A DNA stretch of 64,000 bases from Spinacia oleracea (taxonomy: Eukaryota > Streptophyta > Magnoliopsida > Caryophyllales > Amaranthaceae). The position numbers and the translations under genes are program-made. The number at the start of each line of letters is the position of its first letter. Positions within the stretch are counted from its first letter, which is position 1. Shown one piece after another: positions 49,352-62,066 of this stretch. The notes under the pieces were generated by a model. The model was not told where the DNA came from, ran no database searches, and worked only from the letters and a program-made list of their open reading frames with translations. Location of the stretch: assembly GCF_020520425.1 (NCBI RefSeq), contig NC_079487.1:131028385-131092384 (forward strand), in the 5' to 3' direction.

Positions 49352-52300
49352 ATGGCCAATTTCTTTCTCTTATTCGTCTTACTCCTCTCCCTCTTCCTAC
49401 CCTATACACTATCAAAATCCACCTACATCGTTCATGTGTCGAAATCCCACAAGCCCGCCACCTTCTCCTCCTCCTCCTCCAAAGACTGGTACACCTCTAT
49501 CCTCAACTCTCTCTCCTCCGCTACCACTACCACCACCCCTAGCCTATTATACTCTTACACTCTCTCCTCTACTGGCTTCGCGGCACACCTCTCCACGGTG
49601 GAAGCAGCGGAGCTTCACCGTCACCCTGCTGTCCTTACCATCATCCCGGACAAAGCACACCACATCCACACCACCCGTACCCCACACTTCTTGGGCCTCA
49701 AGGAAAGATCCGGCCTCTGGCCTAAATCTCAGTACGCTTCTGATGTCATCATTGGTGTACTTGATACTGGCATATGGCCTGAACTCCCTAGCTTCTCTGA
49801 TGAAGGGTATGATCAGGTGCCTGCCACCTGGAAAGGGTCTTGCGAGGTGGGCTCTGATTTTCCTGCTAGCTCCTGTAATCGGAAGATCATTGGCGCTCGT
49901 GCCTTCTACCAGGGGTAAGTTCTCCAGTTTTCTTATTTGGGTCAAAATCCTTCATTATTGTAATAATATGTTGACTTTTTATCCTAAATTCCAAAGGTGA
50001 AAGTATCATGACTTATGAATGAGTATGATCATCAAGCTTTTTTTTTCCATGTCATGTTAACAATGTTTAAATTGAGCTGTCAAATCACGTGTTTATGTCG
50101 AGTTATATTAGGTTGATGTCGTTTAACTGGTTTGTCATCTCATGGTAGTCAGTTTAGTATTGTGAGTTCTAGTTTTCAATAGATTAAAATGAAATATACT
50201 ACGTAGAATGTTATATATACGTATAAACTTTCTACAATAAGTTTTTGTTGTACTCTGAATATTTTCTTCTTCTTTTTAACCTAGTTTTTGTTGTACGAGA
50301 GTACTTGTACGGTATTTTAGTTATTAATTTATTATTGCAGCAGTGGTTTGACAGTTCTACTACTCATAGTATCTACTACTCCCTCCGTCCCGGAATACTC
50401 GACCCGGTTTGACCGGCACAGAGTTTAAGGGACTTGAATTGACTTATTTAATTTAATAGGTAGTAGTTGATAGTGGGGTATTATTTTAATGTAGTTAGTG
50501 GGAAATGTGTGAAGGGGTGGGGTTGGGAGAGAGTAGGGGTTGAATTTTTAATTATTTTTTGTATGGAGTAGGGGGTAGGTGGGTTAATAGGGGTGGAGTG
50601 AGAAATAATATAATATTGTTAGAATATTTCCATTTTTAGAAACATGTCAAGTATTAAGGGACGGCCCGATAAGGAAAACAGGTCAAATATTCCGGGACGG
50701 AGGGAGTAGTACGTTTAAATACTTCGTAATAAGTATAATCGTCTATCAAGTCAGAAAAGTAAAAGATTTAAAGATTGGAAATGAAAGTAAAGATTAGTTT
50801 TAAGATTGAGTGTTGATGGGAACTTTTGTGACCCTTGGGATAGGTACGAAGCAGCAAAAGGGCCAATGAACGAGACAAAAGACTCGAAATCACCTCGAGA
50901 TACCGAGGGGCATGGAACTCACACGGCCTCAACAGCAGCTGGATCAGTAGTTCCAAATGCGGGACTATTTGATTATGCTCGAGGAGAGGCCTGGGGGATG
51001 GCTATCAAGGCTCGCATTGCAGCCTACAAAATCTGCTGGAGTCTAGGATGCTTTGAATCCGATATACTGGCCGCCATAGACCAGGCCATTGCGGATGGAG
51101 TACACGTGATATCGCTCTCTGTCGGAGGTAAAAAGGTGGCTCCAAGTTATGACAAAGATAACATTGCTATTGGTGGCCTACATGCTGCACAGAGAGGTGT
51201 GTTGGTGTCTTGTTCAGCTGGAAACTCTGGGCCAAAGCCTTTTACTGCAGTGAATATTGCGCCGTGGATTTTGACCGTTGGAGCATCAACCATTGATAGA
51301 GAGTTCTCCGCAGTTGTGGAGTTGGGTGATGGGAGGAGTTTCAAGGGTGCGTCTTTGTATGCCGGAGAACCTTTAGATGACAGTGTTTATCTAAAGTTGG
51401 TTAATGGAGCAGATTGCGGCAGTAGATTTTGCATTGCAGGTTGGTTATCCGATCCTTTCTTTTCCTTTTTTTTTTTCCTCAATTGATTTGATCCTTAATT
51501 TGTCTAGATACTTGTAGCTTGTTTCATGATAAAATTGGGCCTCGGTTCAACTTTTTTCGAATTTCTTGACAAACCATCTGTTACTTGCAAGTTGCAAGGG
51601 TTGCAACATGCTGGTTACTTTCACAACAACTTATGACCTATGTTACTTGGACTCGGGTACTAGTGTCGGACACGGGTACATGTCCAGTGTCCGACTCAGC
51701 TAAATTGTGAAATTTATCCAGGATTTAAGTCGAAAATGAAGTGTCAGAGTGTGGAGGATCCAACACGGGTAATTGAGGTAAAATAAAGAGTCGGAGCAAC
51801 TTTCAAGGGTTATTAACTTGTTAGTTCAAAAAATAACTTGCAACAAATTAGTTTGGGACATTCTTACCCAAAACTTACTGCTAGAAATAAGATGTACCGG
51901 ATGTGTGCTACACCTCCTCACTTATTAATAGTAGAAGTATTACGAGTACAAATTATAAGCCAAGCCCATACAATGCAGTGTAATCTTTGGGATGTATAGT
52001 TTAAATGTATGCTGTTCTAGCTAGAATCTTGTTAATTTAGTTGTTGCTGCTGATACCTCGAGGTTGTCTATTGTCACAGGTGAACTGAATTCATCAAGAG
52101 CAGCAGGAAAAATGGTGATATGTGACCGAGGAGGAGCAAACAGCCGAGTTGCCAAGGATTATGCAGTTAAACAAGCTGGTGGTGTGGGAATGATTCTGAC
52201 TAACCTAGCAGAAAGTGGTGAAGAACTATTAGCCAATTCACATATTATCCCCGCCACTTTGGTGGGTCAAAGTGCCGGGGACCAAATCAAGGATTATGTT

Positions 52301-52864
52301 TCTTCAAACACTAATCCAACAGCTACAATCAAGTTCAAAGGAACCGTAATAAGTCCCTCGCCATCAGCCCCAAGGCTAGCAGCATTCTCTAGCAGAGGAC
52401 CCAACTCAGTCACACCCGAAATCCTAAAGCCTGATGACATTGATGCTAGTGACTATATTTCCTTTTTATGTTCCGTTGGGTATGACTCCAAAAAGATTGC
52501 CATTTTCCTCAAAGATCCTGCTACTATTGATTGTGGAGCAAAGAATTTGTCTATCCCTGGTAATCTGAATTACCCTTCGTTCTCAGTTGTGTTTGAATCT
52601 GGCAAAACTATAGTGAGATACACTAGGGTGGTGAAAAATGTCGGACTCTCAGCTAATGCAGTTTATACGGTTAATGTGAATGCACCAACAAACGTAAATG
52701 TCAGTGTTACTCCGAGAAAGCTCATTTTCAGTGGCAAGAAACGAACACTGTCGTATGAGATCGTGTTTACGAGCATAAGAAGTGATGAATCGGTCTTCGG
52801 AACATCAAGTTTTGGGTCAATAGAGTGGAGTGATGGAAGTCATCGCGTGAGGAGTCCTATTTAG
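49352..52864 (+). CDS. SBT1-type subtilase lacking the catalytic-serine segment (647 aa)
   Basis: Exons 49352-49914, 50844-51439 and 52080-52864 splice in frame and match the intact gene downstream. Present are the signal peptide (FFLLFVLLLSLFLPY), the I9 propeptide, catalytic Asp (VLDTGIWP) and His (GHGTHTAS), the oxyanion Asn (SAGNSGP), the PA domain and most of the Fn3-like C-terminus. Missing in frame are about 111 residues between PEILKPD and IDASDY (junction near 52435). The loss includes the [11 protein letters not shown] serine motif, so the product cannot be an active serine protease. It also stops at RSPI, ~16 residues before the family end. It is either a pseudogene or a pseudoprotease. 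Intron 1 carries a Stowaway MITE. Confidence 0.85.
50379..50706. mobile_element. Stowaway-type MITE, family A copy 2, in a subtilase intron
   Basis: A 328-bp element with TIR CTCCCTCCGTCCCGGAATAC at both ends, flanked by TA. It is the inverse of the 9167-9493 copy, with only scattered differences by eye, so both are fairly young. Confidence 0.92.
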
Positions 52865-54424
52865 GAATATGGCCCAAAAAAACCACCTTCATCGTCCACA
52901 TGTCACATTCCCAGAAACCGGGCACCTTCGGGTCCTCCCATGGCTGGTACACATCCATCCTCAACTCTCTTTCTTCAAACTCCACTGAAGAAACGCCAAA
53001 CCTCCTTTACACATATTCTCACGCTGCTACTGGTTTCGCAGCTCATATTTCGACAGCTCAGGCAACAGAGCTCCGAACTCATCCATCCGTGTTATCTGTC
53101 ATCCCTGACCAAATTGTGGACGCCCAAACAACCCATTCTCCCAGTTTCTTGGGCCTTTCGGACTCTTCAGGAATATGGCCCAATTCGCATTGGGGATCTA
53201 ATGTCATTATTGGCGTTATAGACTCTGGGATATGGCCTGAAAGCCTCAGCTTTCACGATATGGGCCTTGGTCATGTGCCCGCCCGTTGGAGGGGTTTTTG
53301 CGAGGTTTCCCCTGACTTTCCGGCTACTTCTTGTAATAACAAAATCATTGGTGCACGTACATTCTATCGCGGGTAATCGTAATTTACACTTTTCTTAAAT
53401 ATTCACGTAACTACTTTCTCTGTTTTTTCTTTATCATTCCCGAGCAACAGTTAGTTATACAAGTGGAATACGTATCAAAAAATACATGTCTTCAACTGGT
53501 AAACCAACAGCCAGAATCAAGTTCCGAGGGACTATAACAAGCCACTCCCCATCAGCACCAAGGGTAGCTGCGTTTTCTTCCCGCGGCCCCAACAATATCA
53601 CACCTGAAATACTAAAGCCTGATATTATTGCCCCTGGTGTTAACATCCTTGCCGCTTGGACAGGTGCTGACACAAGAAAGGTGCGATACAACATTATATC
53701 TGGTACTTCTATGGCTTGTCCACATGTAAGTGGCTTAGCTGCTTTGCTAAAACAAACTTACCCTACTTGGACCCCTGCTGCTATCAAATCTGCAATCATG
53801 ACTACGGCTTATAACCTCGACAATTCTGGTAATAACATCACTGATCTCTCAGCACCTTTGAACAAATCCTCCTTGTTTGTTACAGGATCCGGCCATATTC
53901 ACCCTAACAAGGCTCTCCATCCTGGTCTAGTCTATGATCTAGATACTAGTGACTATGTGGCATTTCTATGTTCCATTGGGTACGACTCCAGAAAGACTTC
54001 TCAATTCGTCCAACACCCAACAACCATTGATTGCCGCACTTATTATAAGAGGTTCTCAACTCCTGGTCACTTGAATTATCCATCCTTGCCTGTTGTGTTT
54101 AAATCTGTTAACGACGTTGTAAGATACACAAGGGTTGTCAAAAACGTTGAGAGATCAAAGAATGCAGTATATCGAGTTAGTGTGAGTGCACCAAGATATG
54201 TCAAAGTTAAAGTTTTTCCTAGAAAACTCGTCTTCAACGCCAATAAACCAACATTGTCCTATACCATAACTTTCACTAGCATCGATGGAATTGTTATTCC
54301 GACCAATGGATTAGCGACTTTCGGGTCAATTGAATGGACTGATACAAGTCATCGTGTAAGGAGCCCTATTGCAGCTTATTGGCCTTATAGAACCGCCCAA
54401 GAAAACTTCGTAGCTTCAATATAA
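52865..54424 (+). pseudogene. Subtilase gene fragment lacking signal peptide and His/Asn segment
   Basis: It follows the preceding gene with no spacer. 52876-53372 encodes an SBT1 propeptide start (TTFIVHMSHSQKP) and the Asp motif (VIDSGIWP), ending at ARTFYRG with a donor-like GTAATC. 53451-54424 resumes inside the PA domain (YMSSTGKPTARI) and continues with the serine motif GTSMACPHVSG and a full C-terminus ending FVASI. The signal peptide and the exon with catalytic His and oxyanion Asn are absent. Simple splicing of the two parts across the CAG at 53448-53450 does not keep frame. It is best read as a deletion remnant of a third cluster gene, diverged from its neighbours. Confidence 0.8.
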
Positions 54425-55376
54425 CTCATATCACTACTCTTTTCAAGTTCACTACTCTTTTCAAGTTAAAAATGAGTTTGGGTATGTCATAATTCATGAA
54501 TAACTAGCTTAGGTTAGCAGGTTACCATTATGAATGAGTTATGACTTATGGTTGTTAGTTTGCTCCATTATATGCTCCTATTATGCATAATTACTTTCTT
54601 CATAAGCTCCTCTTGTTGAAATAAAGTTTGTGTACCGGACTATTGGGTAGAGTCTTAGAACGTGTAATTTGGTTATGGTGATCAGACACGAGTCAGTTTT
54701 GTCAACTCTACCTACACATACTAACTTATTTGTTTTGCATACCACTTAACATTTATATGAAATTGGACAGTACAAAGAGAAGCTTCTAGGTTTTTGTATG
54801 ATTGTGTGTTACGAAAAATGCAAGCGTATTGTGAATTGTATCTGCTGTTATTCTTATGTCATGTGTCTATATCCCTAAAGTCAAGCTTTCTCTTATCAAA
54901 GAAACTACATATACGCACAAATTCCAAAGTTTCTTGCTTCCTCTAAAATTTGTATCCTTGGAAAAAGATATTTACACAAGCGATTGTCATTTAATGCGCG
55001 ACTACAATTTTATTTTAAGAAATTGCTAGTTTGAAATTACATATGAATCGAGACGAATCTAAAAAAATCACATGAAGAACGAACATGATTTACGAGGAGA
55101 ATGATAATTTTTATATTATCTAAAAAAATAATTCTAAAAAAATCATCATGTTCGTTCTTCATGTATGATACTTTTTATTTTATTTTATTCTCCTTGTAAA
55201 TCATGTTCTTATAAAAATTTTAGATAAATTATCATTCTCCTCGTAAAAAAATAATAATAATATCATAATGTCATTGGAAATGCAATCTCATCAAAAACTT
55301 AGTTTTCCATCGTAAATTTTCATTCACATTACCACCATTTAGTTTCTTACGGCAAATGAATAGGAGAATCTATTTA
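54425..55376. repeat. Intergenic DNA with nested inverted repeat (about 55065-55250)
   Basis: ACATGAAGAACGAACATGA (~55071) pairs with TCATGTTCGTTCTTCATGT (~55147). TTTACGAGGAGAATGATAATT (20 of its bases, ~55090) pairs with its inverse near 55225. Together they could fold into a two-arm hairpin. No target duplication or coding sequence was found; the rest is AT-rich. Confidence 0.6.
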
Positions 55377-55711
55377 GAGCAAGATCAAGGGTGTTTTGTC
55401 TTAAGACTTTCTTCAATTGCCATGTCAACATTTCATTAATATTTAATAATTAAATTGTTGTTAAAACTTCTTAAAATTCAATCAAATTTAGCTCCTCACC
55501 CATCAAATTCATTTAAGACTTGTAAATTTATATACAATATTAGTTTTATTATTAAATTTAACTCACACACCAAGTCTTGAGCTGCGTCTTAGTTTTTCAA
55601 GACTCAATTTAAGACTTTGTTAAGACTTGTCTACTTCAATGCTACAATTACTATGAGTCATATGCCATGTCAGCACAATTCAAATCTTAAGACATGGGGC
55701 TGGTCATGCTT
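55377..55711. mobile_element. PIF/Harbinger-like MITE, 335 bp
   Basis: Left end GAGCAAGATCAAGGGTG and right end (inverse) AAGCATGACCAGCCCCATG share imperfect inverted termini and a TCTTAAGA motif ~20 bp in. The flanks are TTA on both sides, the Harbinger target site. AAGACTT words repeat inside. Confidence 0.6.
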
Positions 55712-55978
55712 TTACAATAGTTCACACTTTCAAATTATTCCTCCCTCATTTAGACCAAAACAAAATACTCCATTTATGAAACAAAAGGAGTATAGCGTAC
55801 TTACAAACAACTCAAATACAATCCGTAATGAGAATCCAGGTGAGCAAATCTACCTGTCAAGATTCAAACCCAATCATCTTTTCAGAATCTCCATCACTAT
55901 AATAAGAATACCACCCAATCCTTAAATATGGGAGAAGAAAAAACTGACTCACCCCACCAAAATTAAAAGTAAAAAGAT

Positions 55979-58900
55979 ATGGCAGCAACTTTCTCTCTCC
56001 TCTTTTTTCTCTCCCTCTCTCTCTTCATATCTCTTAGCCAATCAAAATCCACCTACATAGTCCACGTGTCAAAATCCCATTCGCCCACCACCTTCTCCTC
56101 CCCAAAAGACTGGTACTCCTCCATCCTCCACTCTCTCTCCTCCTCCGCCACCACCACAACCACCCCTCCCCACCTCCTCTACTCCTACACTCACTCCTCA
56201 ACAGGCTTTGCGGCCCATCTCTCTGAGGCCCAAGCAGCCCACCTCCGCCGCCATCCTGCCGTCCTATCTATCCACCCTGATCGGGCCCATCAGATTCACA
56301 CCACCCGTACTCCTCACTTTTTGGGTCTTCAAGAAGGGTCTGGTCTCTGGCCCAACTCCCATTACGCCTCTGACGTTATCATTGGTGTTCTTGATACCGG
56401 TATCTGGCCCGAGCTACCTAGCTTCTCCGATGATGGGTATGATCACGTGCCTTCCACGTGGAAAGGCTCCTGCGAGGTGGGCCCCGAATTTCCCGCCGAT
56501 TCTTGTAATCGGAAAATCATCGGCGCTCGTGCTTTCTTCAAAGGGTATGTTTTTACTTTATATTCTGTCGAAAATTTGATCCGAACAAAGCATTGACTTT
56601 TTTTAATATTTCTTTTCTGGGTTTGATTGTGCTTGACTACAATTTTAAAATTAAAGTTTGATTATCAGAAGATTAACATCTTTAATCGTAGCTATACTGT
56701 TTTTAAAACACATTCTGCTATGTAATCTTGTACTGTTTGCTCTTAATCACGCTGTTATTGGTGTAATTAATGTTTAATTAGTTCTTAGGATTGGCTTGAA
56801 AATTGTTATCATTTCCGTAATCATATTGGGATTGATTTGAAAATTGATACTCTTTCTTGCTCGTTGAAGTTCTACCTACTTTCCGTTTATATCCGTTCCA
56901 TATCGCGTTATACAATGCTTTCGATTTTCTGTACAGGAACTATGTTGTAAGTTGTTACATAGGGGACAATGTGATTTGTGATATAAGGTGTTTGTTGCAG
57001 TTCATATTGGTTGATTTTTAAAAAAAATGGACTACTGAGTACTGACCCAGAAAGGGCTGTGCTGCAATCTTAATTCAGGAATCAATTACCCTCAGTTTTT
57101 CAAGTGATTAGTTCAATTTTTTAGTATAAATTCGAACATTGATGAGGATATTTATCACCACTGTGTAGGTATGAGGCATCCAAAGGGCCGATGAACGTAA
57201 CTAAAGAGTCAAAATCACCACGAGACACCGAGGGGCATGGGACTCATACAGCCTCAACCGCAGCTGGGTCAGTGGTTCCCAATGCTGGATTTTTCGAGTA
57301 TGCTCGTGGGGAGGCTCGGGGGATGGCAACAAAGGCTCGCATTGCAGCTTACAAGATCTGCTGGAAAACTGGTTGCTATGATTCTGATATTTTGGCTGCC
57401 ATGGACCAGGCTATTGAGGATGGAGTCCACGTGATCTCGCTCTCTGTTGGATCTTCAGGATTGGCACCGAACTTTGATGATGATAGCATTGCTATTGGTG
57501 CACTACATGCTGCCCAAAGTGGGGTTTTGGTGTCTTGTTCAGCTGGGAATTCTGGGCCTGATGCTTTTACTGCAACGAATATTGCACCTTGGATTTTGAC
57601 TGTGGGAGCATCCACCATTGATAGGGATTTCCCAGCGGATGTAGTGTTGGGAGATGGGAGGAGTTTTAAGGGGGTGTCTTTGTATTATGGGGATGGTTTG
57701 AATGACAGTGTTTATTTGGAGTTGGTTAGAGGTGCTGATTGTGGCAGTAGACTTTGCAAAGCAGGTACTCATTAACCCTTTTTTTTCCAATTTAGCTCTG
57801 GCTGTTTTTCGATTATGTTTTTTAAATGTTAGGTCCTGATTTTAGGAAGGTATCCCTTATTTGAAAGCAACTTGCTAGACTATCTTAATGTAACTACTCA
57901 AATTAGACTTATTGATTGCAAATCTTTGCTTTGTTTCAGTCCTTCCAACTATGTTTAATCATACTTCTGTGTGTCTGCACACCAATAAATGTTCATAGGT
58001 GAAGCAATATCCTTCAAATTATGTCGATGAACCTTGTGTTACTTCAACTTCTTGATGTGATCTTGTCTGAAATTTTCTGGAAAGAGTGAAAATAGGGTGA
58101 ATTAATTGTCTTTTAGTGTTAGAGTTCATATGGATGTCAGTATAGTGGTCTAAATCATGCCAAGTCCATAAGTATACGAAGTACCAAGTACAATGTATCG
58201 AGATTATTAGGAATATATTATGTTTACAACTCCAGTTTCCTGTTTGGATGTTCAGGCCTTAAGGTTAGTCTATTGAATTGTCGCAGGTGAACTTAATTCA
58301 TCACAAACAGCAGGGAAGATGGTGATATGTGACAGAGGAGATACTGCTCGAGTGGCCAAGGGTGATGCAGTCAAACAAGCTGGAGGTGCAGGAATGATTC
58401 TGGCTAACACAGCTGAAAGTGGTGAAGAACTGATAGCTGATTCACATTTAATCCCTGCAACTATGGTAGGTCAAACTGCCGCGGACCAAATCAGAGACTA
58501 TGTTTCATCGGCCCCTAACCCAACAGCCACAATCAAGTTCAAAGGAACTGTGATCGGCCCCTCACCATCAGCCCCGAGAGTAGCAGCCTTCTCTAGCCGA
58601 GGGCCCAGCCATCTAACACCCGAAATCCTCAAACCTGACGTCATAGCTCCTGGGGTTAACATCTTAGCTGGTTGGACAGGGTCTTCTGCACCTACAGACC
58701 TGGAGATTGACCCAAGGAGGGTTAAGTTCAATATCATATCAGGAACTTCAATGTCCTGTCCACATGTTAGTGGGTTAGCTGCTTTGCTTCGAAATGCTTA
58801 CCCCAATTGGAGTCCTGCAGCTGTAAAGTCTGCCCTTATGACCACAGCTTACAACCTTGACAACTCCGGTAAGAATTTTACAGATCTTGCCACAGGAAAG

Positions 58901-59464
58901 CAATCCTCACCGTTTGTTCATGGATCAGGTCATGTTGACCCTAACAGGGCTCTCAACCCTGGTCTAGTCTATGACATTGACACTAGTGACTACATCGCCT
59001 TTTTATGTTCCATTGGGTATGATTCAAAGAAGATTGCCATATTTCTCAAAGAGTCTGCAACTGTTGATTGTGGTGCAAAGAATTTGTCTACACCCGGAAA
59101 CCTAAACTACCCTTCGTTCTCAGTCGTGTTTGAATCTGGGAAGAATGTGGTGAAATATACTAGGGTGGTGAAAAATGTTGGAAGCTCAGCTGATGCAGTT
59201 TATCAAGTTAGTGTGAAATCACCACTGAATGTAGATGTCAGTGTTTCTCCAAGTAAGCTTGAGTTCAGTGCTGAGAAACAAACACTATCTTATGAGATAG
59301 TTTTTACAAGCAATAGTGGAACTTATCTAACTGGTAAAAAACCAATACTGGGAACGTCGAGTTTTGGGTCGATTGAATGGAGTGATGGAAGTCATCGTGT
59401 AAGGAGTCCTATTGCAGTGAGATGGATTGAGGGTACTCAACAACATTTCGTAGCTTCGATTTGA
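55979..59464 (+). CDS. SBT1.4: Subtilisin-like protease, SBT1.4 type (779 aa)
   Basis: Three exons: 55979-56544, 57169-57764 and 58287-59464, in phase, total 779 residues, normal for plant subtilases. Order: signal peptide (residues 1-22), I9 propeptide (~25-105), catalytic Asp139 (VLDTGIWP), His212 (GHGTHTAST), oxyanion Asn316 (SAGNSGP), PA domain (~385-480), catalytic Ser542 ([11 protein letters not shown]), Fn3-like C-terminal domain ending FVASI. The sequence resembles Arabidopsis SBT1.4 from memory ([35 protein letters not shown]). It would be secreted to the apoplast and self-process; SBT1.4 is linked to senescence and reproductive branching. It is the only intact member of this three-gene cluster. 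Confidence 0.95.
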
Positions 59465-59994
59465 GTTCGACTTTGTAACAAAGATGTTAATGGTGAAAAC
59501 TGCAGAGTATCTTATGTTCAGATTTCGGGTCATGATTATATTGAGCCTGCACCCTTCTCCATTTCTGAATTGTTGTATTGTAAACATTCTTTTTCCACTG
59601 TATATTTCCTGTTACATATCTGATGCATGAGTTTACTTCCTTTTTTATCTGTGATAAATTGATAATACAGAACTTATTAAGTTTAGGTTCTGCACTTTGA
59701 TTTTTCAGTCACTGTGAAGTAAATTTGTAGATTTACCGAGCAATAAATCTTGATGAAATACAAGAGACAGTAGCAAATCTAGCAGTTTCATTACCAAAAT
59801 AATAATTGCAATAAATCTTGATGAACTACAGGAGACAGTAGCAAATCTAGCTATTTCATTACACGAAGCCCTAAACAAAAATAAAAAATAAAATTGTGCA
59901 TGCTGCAAGAACATATGAGTGCGAATCCCTATTTCATCACCCTAAACCACTAAAGTAAGGAGCATTCTATGATCTTTGCATTCATTAAATACTA
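59465..59994. repeat. 3' flank of SBT1.4 with a short direct repeat
   Basis: About 300 bp of likely 3' untranslated and flanking DNA, then two tandem copies (~59740-59794 and ~59809-59863) of a unit containing GCAATAAATCTTGATGAA and AGACAGTAGCAAATCTAGC. Confidence 0.7.
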
Positions 59995-60331
59995 TTCCCT
60001 CCGTTCCTGAATAAGTGTCACTTTTCCTTTTTTGATTTTCCTTATAATTATCACTTTTCTATTTTTGAACATATACTTTTCCCACTTTTCACACTATTTC
60101 ATATATTTTTTCCATTTTCCCTTAAATCATGATTACTTTTACTTACACATTTTTCCACTTTCAATCCCCATATCCAATTTTATTTGTAATTTATTAATAA
60201 ATACGAGTAATTATCTAATTTTTCCTTTCCCAAATCAAAAACATTCCCAATCTTACATCTTACACACTTCACAATTTTATTAAGCTCCTTGCCGTTCCCA
60301 ATAAGTGACACTTATTTAGGAACGAAGGGAG
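59995..60331. mobile_element. Stowaway-type MITE, family C
   Basis: A 337-bp element with TIR TCCCTCCGTTCCTGAATAAG at left and the inverse TTATTTAGGAACGAAGGGA at right, flanked by TA. Confidence 0.85.
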
Positions 60332-60333
60332 TA

Positions 60334-61605
60334 TATAACCATTTCTTTAAAATGACCCACCCGCCATTCCCTAGCTCCACCACTAAGTACTCCTCAATAT
60401 AAAAATTTGATATTATTAACCTACATATTAAGACGAACAAGATAAGATCTCACATTAATATGTTTTGAATTACGTATTGAAAAGAAATTAAAAAATTCTC
60501 TTCAATTGTGAATAATGTCAAGATTTTAAAATTCGAGAACGGAGGGAGTATGTAGTCCTCCATACAAGTTATATAATGTTTCAAATTTCGCTTTGGTTAC
60601 GTATATCCTACTAATTGCGTGAACAAATCTTGAAAGGTTTCGATTTGAACTTGAAAGTTGAAACATTAATAGCATGAAATTAAAAAGCTTATGATCGAGG
60701 ATCATATGAAATTGACAGAAAATCTTTAAAAATGTGCGTCTTATTTATAATTGGAGAATTGCACGGAGTATATTTGAAGATGAATAAGCCAAGAAAACAT
60801 GACGAATAAAGCGTATAGATCGATTTGGAAAAGCATATGTATATAAAAAAAAAGCAAATGATAGTTAATTATTTGCTTTAACGATTAGGGAGACATGAAT
60901 TAATTAATTAAAGAAACATGAAAATTATTTGATCAATGATTTGTATTTTAGTAGATAAGATAAGATTTGGACACGTGAGGTTGCATAATTCAAGTTGCTT
61001 AAAGAATATATTTAAATTTTTATTTATTTGTTGTTTGGTCATTATACCAAAAACTTTTATAAATTTAATGTAAGTTGGCATCGGATATTTTAGGATCTTT
61101 TGCAAGTGCTTCAGAGTTCAGACTAAGTATTGATCGCTAATCTAATGTGTAATTCACCTGATTTTCATTTATATGAACTAATTTGAATTTACATGAATTG
61201 AATTTAGTTAAACTGAACTTATTCGCTTGATGGTGTTAATTAAATCATCGATGCTCTCTATGTGAAGTTGCCGCTTGTTTTGTGATCACGTTGATAACGT
61301 CAAGTGATATCGGATATCCTAAATGAAATTATTGTCCATTTGATTAGACTAAGCAAACAACAGTGACCTAATAATAATAAATGAATGAAAACATTGTAAA
61401 TCATGTGGTTGAAGAACAATGATTGAAAATTAAAATCATTATAAATGTAAATTGATTAGGTAAACTACTTGCCCACGACGGCAAAGGTGAAAACAACTCA
61501 TGCCCTTGTTGTTATTTTAACTTGCCGCTTGCAATTATAAGTTGTTTTTGACAGATGACGAACTCGACAAAAATCTTAAGCAAGGGCTTGAAGTGTTGAT
61601 GTAAC
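60334..61605. other. Intergenic DNA
   Basis: AT-rich, no gene supported. An isolated Stowaway right end (GAACGGAGGGAG) lies at about 60538-60549. Confidence 0.5.
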
Positions 61606-62058
61606 TAGTTTGAGCAGATCTATTCGAAAAATTTGAAATTCTATCCGATTCGAAAAAGTGGGTACCCGAACCGATATGGTTATCGATTTCGGTACTCGAT
61701 CAGAAATTCAGGTGTTGGATATGGTTAAGTTTTCCCCAATTTAAATGTTTTTCCCCAAGAGCTCAAAATCCTAAATGTTAATAATCAATGTATAATTTGA
61801 GTAAATTGTAATTTCATTAGTGTAGTCAAAATCACGTGCTAATGTTGGTATTTAGTGTTGAATGATATTACAATAATCTAGTTATAAAGTCTTTTTTCTC
61901 CAATTGGATATCATAATGGGTACCCAATATCTGATCTGAAATTTTGGGTACCCGAACTTATTGGTCAGTTCATAGATATCAATTTTAGTATTATTGGTTA
62001 TCAGTTACTCGATCCGATAATGCTATTGGTTCGGGTACCCGACCCATGCTCACCCCTG
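61606..62058. mobile_element. hAT-type MITE, 453 bp, GGGTACCCGA-word ends
   Basis: Left TAGTTTGAGCA and right (inverse) CAGGGGTGAGCA share the terminal repeat. Flanking 8-mers GATGTAAC and GATATAAC differ by one base, a near-perfect hAT target duplication. Subterminal sequence is made of GGTACCCGAAC / GATATC words. Confidence 0.8.
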
Positions 62059-62066
62059 GATATAAC

